Source: an uncultured Bacteroidales bacterium (lineage in GTDB: Bacteria > Bacteroidota > Bacteroidia > Bacteroidales > Lentimicrobiaceae). From it: a stretch of 45,912 bases of DNA. Every line of letters starts with the position of its first letter. The first letter of the stretch is position 1. The translations under genes and the position numbers were made by a program. The notes beneath the pieces were generated by a model that saw nothing but the letters and a program-made list of their open reading frames with translations, searched no databases and was not told the origin of the DNA. The stretch is from NCBI GenBank assembly GCA_937894795.1, contig CALCQV010000132.1:1-45912 (forward strand). The letters run 5' to 3'. Positions 43,275-45,912 of this stretch are shown here, piece by piece.

Positions 43275-43757
43275 CTATTTCTTTTCAGGAACTGATCTCA
43301 ATTTAGCTTTTACTGTCTTGCTGCTGTCAATACCCTTTTTATCTTTACTCTTCCCTTTATTATTAATACCGGTAGTATCAATCTTAGTAGGCTCAAGTGT
43401 TATACTATCGTTTTTTCGTGAAATCAGGTTGATCTTTTCTTCCAGCATTTCCTGAAAATCTTCCATATCATACTGATAGTGCTTTAGATTCTCTTTGAAA
43501 AGCTCGGGAGTGGTGTTATAATAAAGATAAAGGGAGTCGAATGCCCTATTTGAGAGTATTCTGACACTATCATACTTCAATTTTGTCTGTTTAAATTTCA
43601 GTGCTGCTTCTGTAATTTCCATATCAGCCATAAGGTGAATCATTGTTTCACGATCAATGATCTGTTCCTTGCTGAGCTTCTTTGATTCATCCTGTTTACA
43701 CTGAGTGAAAGTCAGAATAGCACAAAGCGACAACAAACAAAAAAGTGCGGGTTTCAT
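43275..43757 (-). CDS. DUF4296 lipoprotein
   Basis: 160 residues. Lipoprotein signal with lipobox TFTQC (Cys20). The DUF4296 helical core runs about 30-105: LSKEQIIDRETMIHLMADME, ITEAALKFKQTKL, YDSVRILSNRAFDSLYLYYN and FKENLKHYQYDMEDFQEMLE. The tail is Lys/Ser-rich and disordered (KGKSKDKKGIDSSKTVKAKL). The family is widespread in Bacteroidota with no established function. The ATG shares one base with the stop of the upstream OmpH-like gene, so the two are translationally coupled. Confidence 0.9.
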   Translation of the reverse strand: MKPALFCLLSLCAILTFTQCKQDESKKLSKEQIIDRETMIHLMADMEITEAALKFKQTKLKYDSVRILSNRAFDSLYLYYNTTPELFKENLKHYQYDMEDFQEMLEEKINLISRKNDSITLEPTKIDTTGINNKGKSKDKKGIDSSKTVKAKLRSVPEKK

Positions 43758-44404
43758 TATTGCTTTTCTTTCTTTTCAAATTCGGCATTCAAGAGTTGAA
43801 TGACTTCATCTGTAAGGTCAAGTGAGTCATTGGCAGTAAGAATACTTCCACCCTTGTTATATGAGAAGATGTAATCAAAATTCATCTTCTTATTGTATCT
43901 AGCCAGAAAATTATTGAGACTATCAAGCAGTAATTGATTCATATCGAATTCCTTTCTTGCCAGATCAGAGGAATATTTTTCGCGGAGATCATACAACTTC
44001 TGTTGCTCAGCCATTAAGCTACTGTATACTTCCTGGGCGGAAGCATCAGATATGGTCTTCTTATTAACCTGATCCTGGAAATAAGCAGCATCCTTTTCAA
44101 ATGCACTTTGCTTATTCTGTAATTCTTTCTCATACAGGGCAGAGCTTTTCTCAAGTTCATCACGCATCTGTTTAACGAGCAGGTAATTGGCAAGGATTGT
44201 ATCGCTGTTGACATAGGCAAGTGAAACACTGCCTGACGAAGCTTTCTGTATAGCGGCTGTAGGCTGTTTGTCAGCTTTAAGTACTATAAAGTACAATATG
44301 ATCAATCCTATTAACAGTATTGCATTTACAATGGTTAATACAAGATTCAGATTACTTTTAGGCTTTTCAGGTTGGCTCACATTCAATAAGATTTCTTCCT
44401 CCAT
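43757..44404 (-). CDS. Membrane-anchored OmpH-like protein
   Basis: 215 residues. Unlike the other two OmpH genes here, it has no cleavable signal. A short cytoplasmic N-terminus (1-18) is followed by one membrane helix (LVLTIVNAILLIGLIILYFI, about 21-40). The OmpH-like domain then begins at VSLAYVNSDTILANYLLVKQ, followed by a coiled coil (about 80-150, e.g. DELEKSSALYEKELQNKQSA) and YDRLLLD-like C-terminal strands with YNKKMNFDYIFSYNKGGSIL. It may be a chaperone tethered to the inner membrane, or a partner of the DUF4296 lipoprotein encoded directly after it. Confidence 0.85.
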   Translation of the reverse strand: MEEEILLNVSQPEKPKSNLNLVLTIVNAILLIGLIILYFIVLKADKQPTAAIQKASSGSVSLAYVNSDTILANYLLVKQMRDELEKSSALYEKELQNKQSAFEKDAAYFQDQVNKKTISDASAQEVYSSLMAEQQKLYDLREKYSSDLARKEFDMNQLLLDSLNNFLARYNKKMNFDYIFSYNKGGSILTANDSLDLTDEVIQLLNAEFEKKEKQ

Positions 44405-44543
44405 GGTCGATTGTTATTTTGTTACAAAGTTTATTATAATTCCTGGCTTATGCCATTACTGCTGCAGTATGGCCATATCGTTATCAGATTACAAAGTTCA
44501 GGTTTATTATCTTTCGTGTGTCAATGGTGAAAAATAAAAATAG

Positions 44544-45912
44544 TTAATTACCAAGATCTGACATGAATTTTATTCGCATCAGCCGGATTTCATCTTCTGT
44601 AAATTCATCTTCACCTAATTCCACCAGTGCATCATTTATTGAATCGCTTTCTGCTTCCCTGAAGTAATCATAGATTTCTTCCTGGTGATAAGGATCCACA
44701 TATTCATTCACATAATAGCTAAGGTCAAGCTTGGTACCCGATGACACTATTCGCTCTATTTCAGTAAGAAGTTCACTGATGGTCATGTTCTTGGCTATGG
44801 CAATGTCTTCAAGCGATATCTTCCGGTCAATATTCTGAATTATGTAAACTTTCAGGCCTGATTTATTGACTACCGATTTAACAACCATATCCATCGGCCT
44901 GATAATTTCATTTTCCTCAACGTATGATTTAATGAGCTCCAGGAATGGTTCACCATATTTTATTGCCTTTCCTGATCCAACACCGGTAATTTGCTTTAAT
45001 TCATCAACGGTTATAGGATACTGAATAGCCATGTCTTCAAGCGAAGGATCCTGGAAGATAACAAACGGAGGCAGGTTCTCTTTCCGCGATATCTCCTTTC
45101 TCAAATCCTTGAGCATTGTAAATAGAACCTTATCGGCAGTGCTTGTTTTAACACCTCCTCCGGCAAAGAAATCTTCTTCTTCAGCATTCTCGTAATCGTG
45201 ATCACGAGTCAGCATTATTGAATGGGGTTTCTTTAAGAACTTCTGTCCTTCTGGCGTAACCTTTAGAAGTCCATAATTTTCAATATCCTTTACCAAAAGA
45301 CGTTCAATCAGCATTTGCCGTATAACGGCATTCCAGTATTTATCATCATGATCACTACCTTTACCAAACACCTCCAGCTGATTATGCTTGAAGGATTTAT
45401 TATTGGCTGATAGTTTCCCTGTGATAACACCAATTATATGTTTTGCCTTGAACAACTGCTTGACTGCCAGTACTGTCTCCAAAACAAGTTCAACGGCTTC
45501 CATTCCTTCAAACTTTGTTTTCGGGTGTGTACAATTATCACAACTACCACAGTTGTCTTCATGATATACTTCGCCAAAATAATGAAGCAACTGCTTACGT
45601 CTACAAACTGATGATTCAGCAAAAGCAACTGTTTCAAGCAGGAGCTGGCTTGCTATTTCCTGTTCTGCCACTTGTTTGTTCTTATTAAACTTTTCAAGTT
45701 TTTGAATATCATCGTAACTATAGAACGCTATACAATTACCTTCACCATCATCGCGGCCGGCACGGCCGGTTTCCTGGTAATAACCTTCAAGACTCTTAGG
45801 AATATCATGATGTATCACATACCTAACATCAGGTTTATCAATACCCATACCAAAGGCAATTGTTGCAACAATTACATCAATCTCTTCCATCAAAAACTTG
45901 TCCTGATTCATC
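44544..45912 (-). CDS. recQ: ATP-dependent DNA helicase RecQ, 3' part (truncated by window edge)
   Basis: The C-terminal 455 or more codons; the 5' part, including the Walker motifs, lies beyond 45912, so the apparent Met at 45911 is not the start. Visible: the end of helicase domain 2 (VIVATIAFGMGIDKPDVRYV, ETGRAGRDDGEGNCIAFY), the zinc-binding region with the Cys set CRRKQLL and CGSCDNC, the RQC winged helix (about 135-210), an HRDC domain (about 255-340; MLKDLRKEISRKENLPPFVI ... ITGVGSGKAIKYG), and a C-terminal helical extension, ending LMRIKFMSDLGN. 3'-5' helicase of recombinational repair. Confidence 0.95.
   Translation of the reverse strand, partial: MNQDKFLMEEIDVIVATIAFGMGIDKPDVRYVIHHDIPKSLEGYYQETGRAGRDDGEGNCIAFYSYDDIQKLEKFNKNKQVAEQEIASQLLLETVAFAESSVCRRKQLLHYFGEVYHEDNCGSCDNCTHPKTKFEGMEAVELVLETVLAVKQLFKAKHIIGVITGKLSANNKSFKHNQLEVFGKGSDHDDKYWNAVIRQMLIERLLVKDIENYGLLKVTPEGQKFLKKPHSIMLTRDHDYENAEEEDFFAGGGVKTSTADKVLFTMLKDLRKEISRKENLPPFVIFQDPSLEDMAIQYPITVDELKQITGVGSGKAIKYGEPFLELIKSYVEENEIIRPMDMVVKSVVNKSGLKVYIIQNIDRKISLEDIAIAKNMTISELLTEIERIVSSGTKLDLSYYVNEYVDPYHQEEIYDYFREAESDSINDALVELGEDEFTEDEIRLMRIKFMSDLGN

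Overview
The window looks like a chromosomal segment of a member of the phylum Bacteroidota, probably an environmental Bacteroidia lineage (inference). The evidence is type A C-terminal sorting domains of the type IX secretion system (T9SS), Bacteroidota-restricted families (DUF6089, DUF4296, DUF6266, tandem OmpH genes behind bamA), repeated promoter elements of the form TAnnTTTG, and few Shine-Dalgarno sequences. No rRNA, tRNA, CRISPR array, insertion sequence or integrase gene was recognised.

Region 1 (1-10,968, minus strand, visibly A+T-richer) is a five-gene cell-surface cassette with overlapping or nearly touching genes. In transcription order it holds a lipoprotein, a T9SS-sorted protein, a YadA-head-like fibre protein, a very small T9SS-sorted protein carrying one YD-repeat-like motif, and a 2139-residue SpvB/FG-GAP/RHS protein. 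The RHS protein ends in a tail of about 326 residues with a zinc-protease-type HEFIH motif. This is the most unusual part of the window and resembles a polymorphic-toxin or contact-effector locus. Region 2 (10,969-12,075) has no convincing gene but holds two hairpins, a canonical promoter box, a 31-codon ORF and a 10-base inverted repeat.

Region 3 (12,076-14,721) has small accessory genes (DUF6266, a DUF3784-like and a DUF3592-like membrane protein, an outer-membrane protein). Region 4 (14,750-19,982, minus) is a likely operon tilS - dsbD-like - FG-GAP/T9SS protein. A small acetyltransferase gene and a beta-barrel-like protein gene follow on the plus strand.

Region 5 (21,479-29,271) is the metabolic core. 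Genes for a ferredoxin-dependent 2-oxoacid oxidoreductase (korB, korA; minus) diverge from a gene for a 55-residue 2[4Fe-4S] ferredoxin. Immediately beyond lie sucA and sucB, the E1 and E2 components of NAD-linked 2-oxoglutarate dehydrogenase. Two alternative routes from 2-oxoglutarate to succinyl-CoA, plus a likely electron carrier, therefore sit side by side. nadB, a gamma-carbonic-anhydrase-like gene, a membrane zinc peptidase and a DedA-TerC gene pair follow.

Region 6 (34,244-40,797, minus) is the envelope-biogenesis cluster nadK, DUF6089, uppS, bamA, ompH, ompH. Region 7 (40,854-45,912) has an aldo/keto reductase gene, deoC and a small lipoprotein gene on the plus strand. On the minus strand are a third OmpH-like gene coupled to a DUF4296 lipoprotein gene, and the 3' part of recQ, cut by the window edge. 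Strong hairpin terminators separate several convergent or consecutive units.
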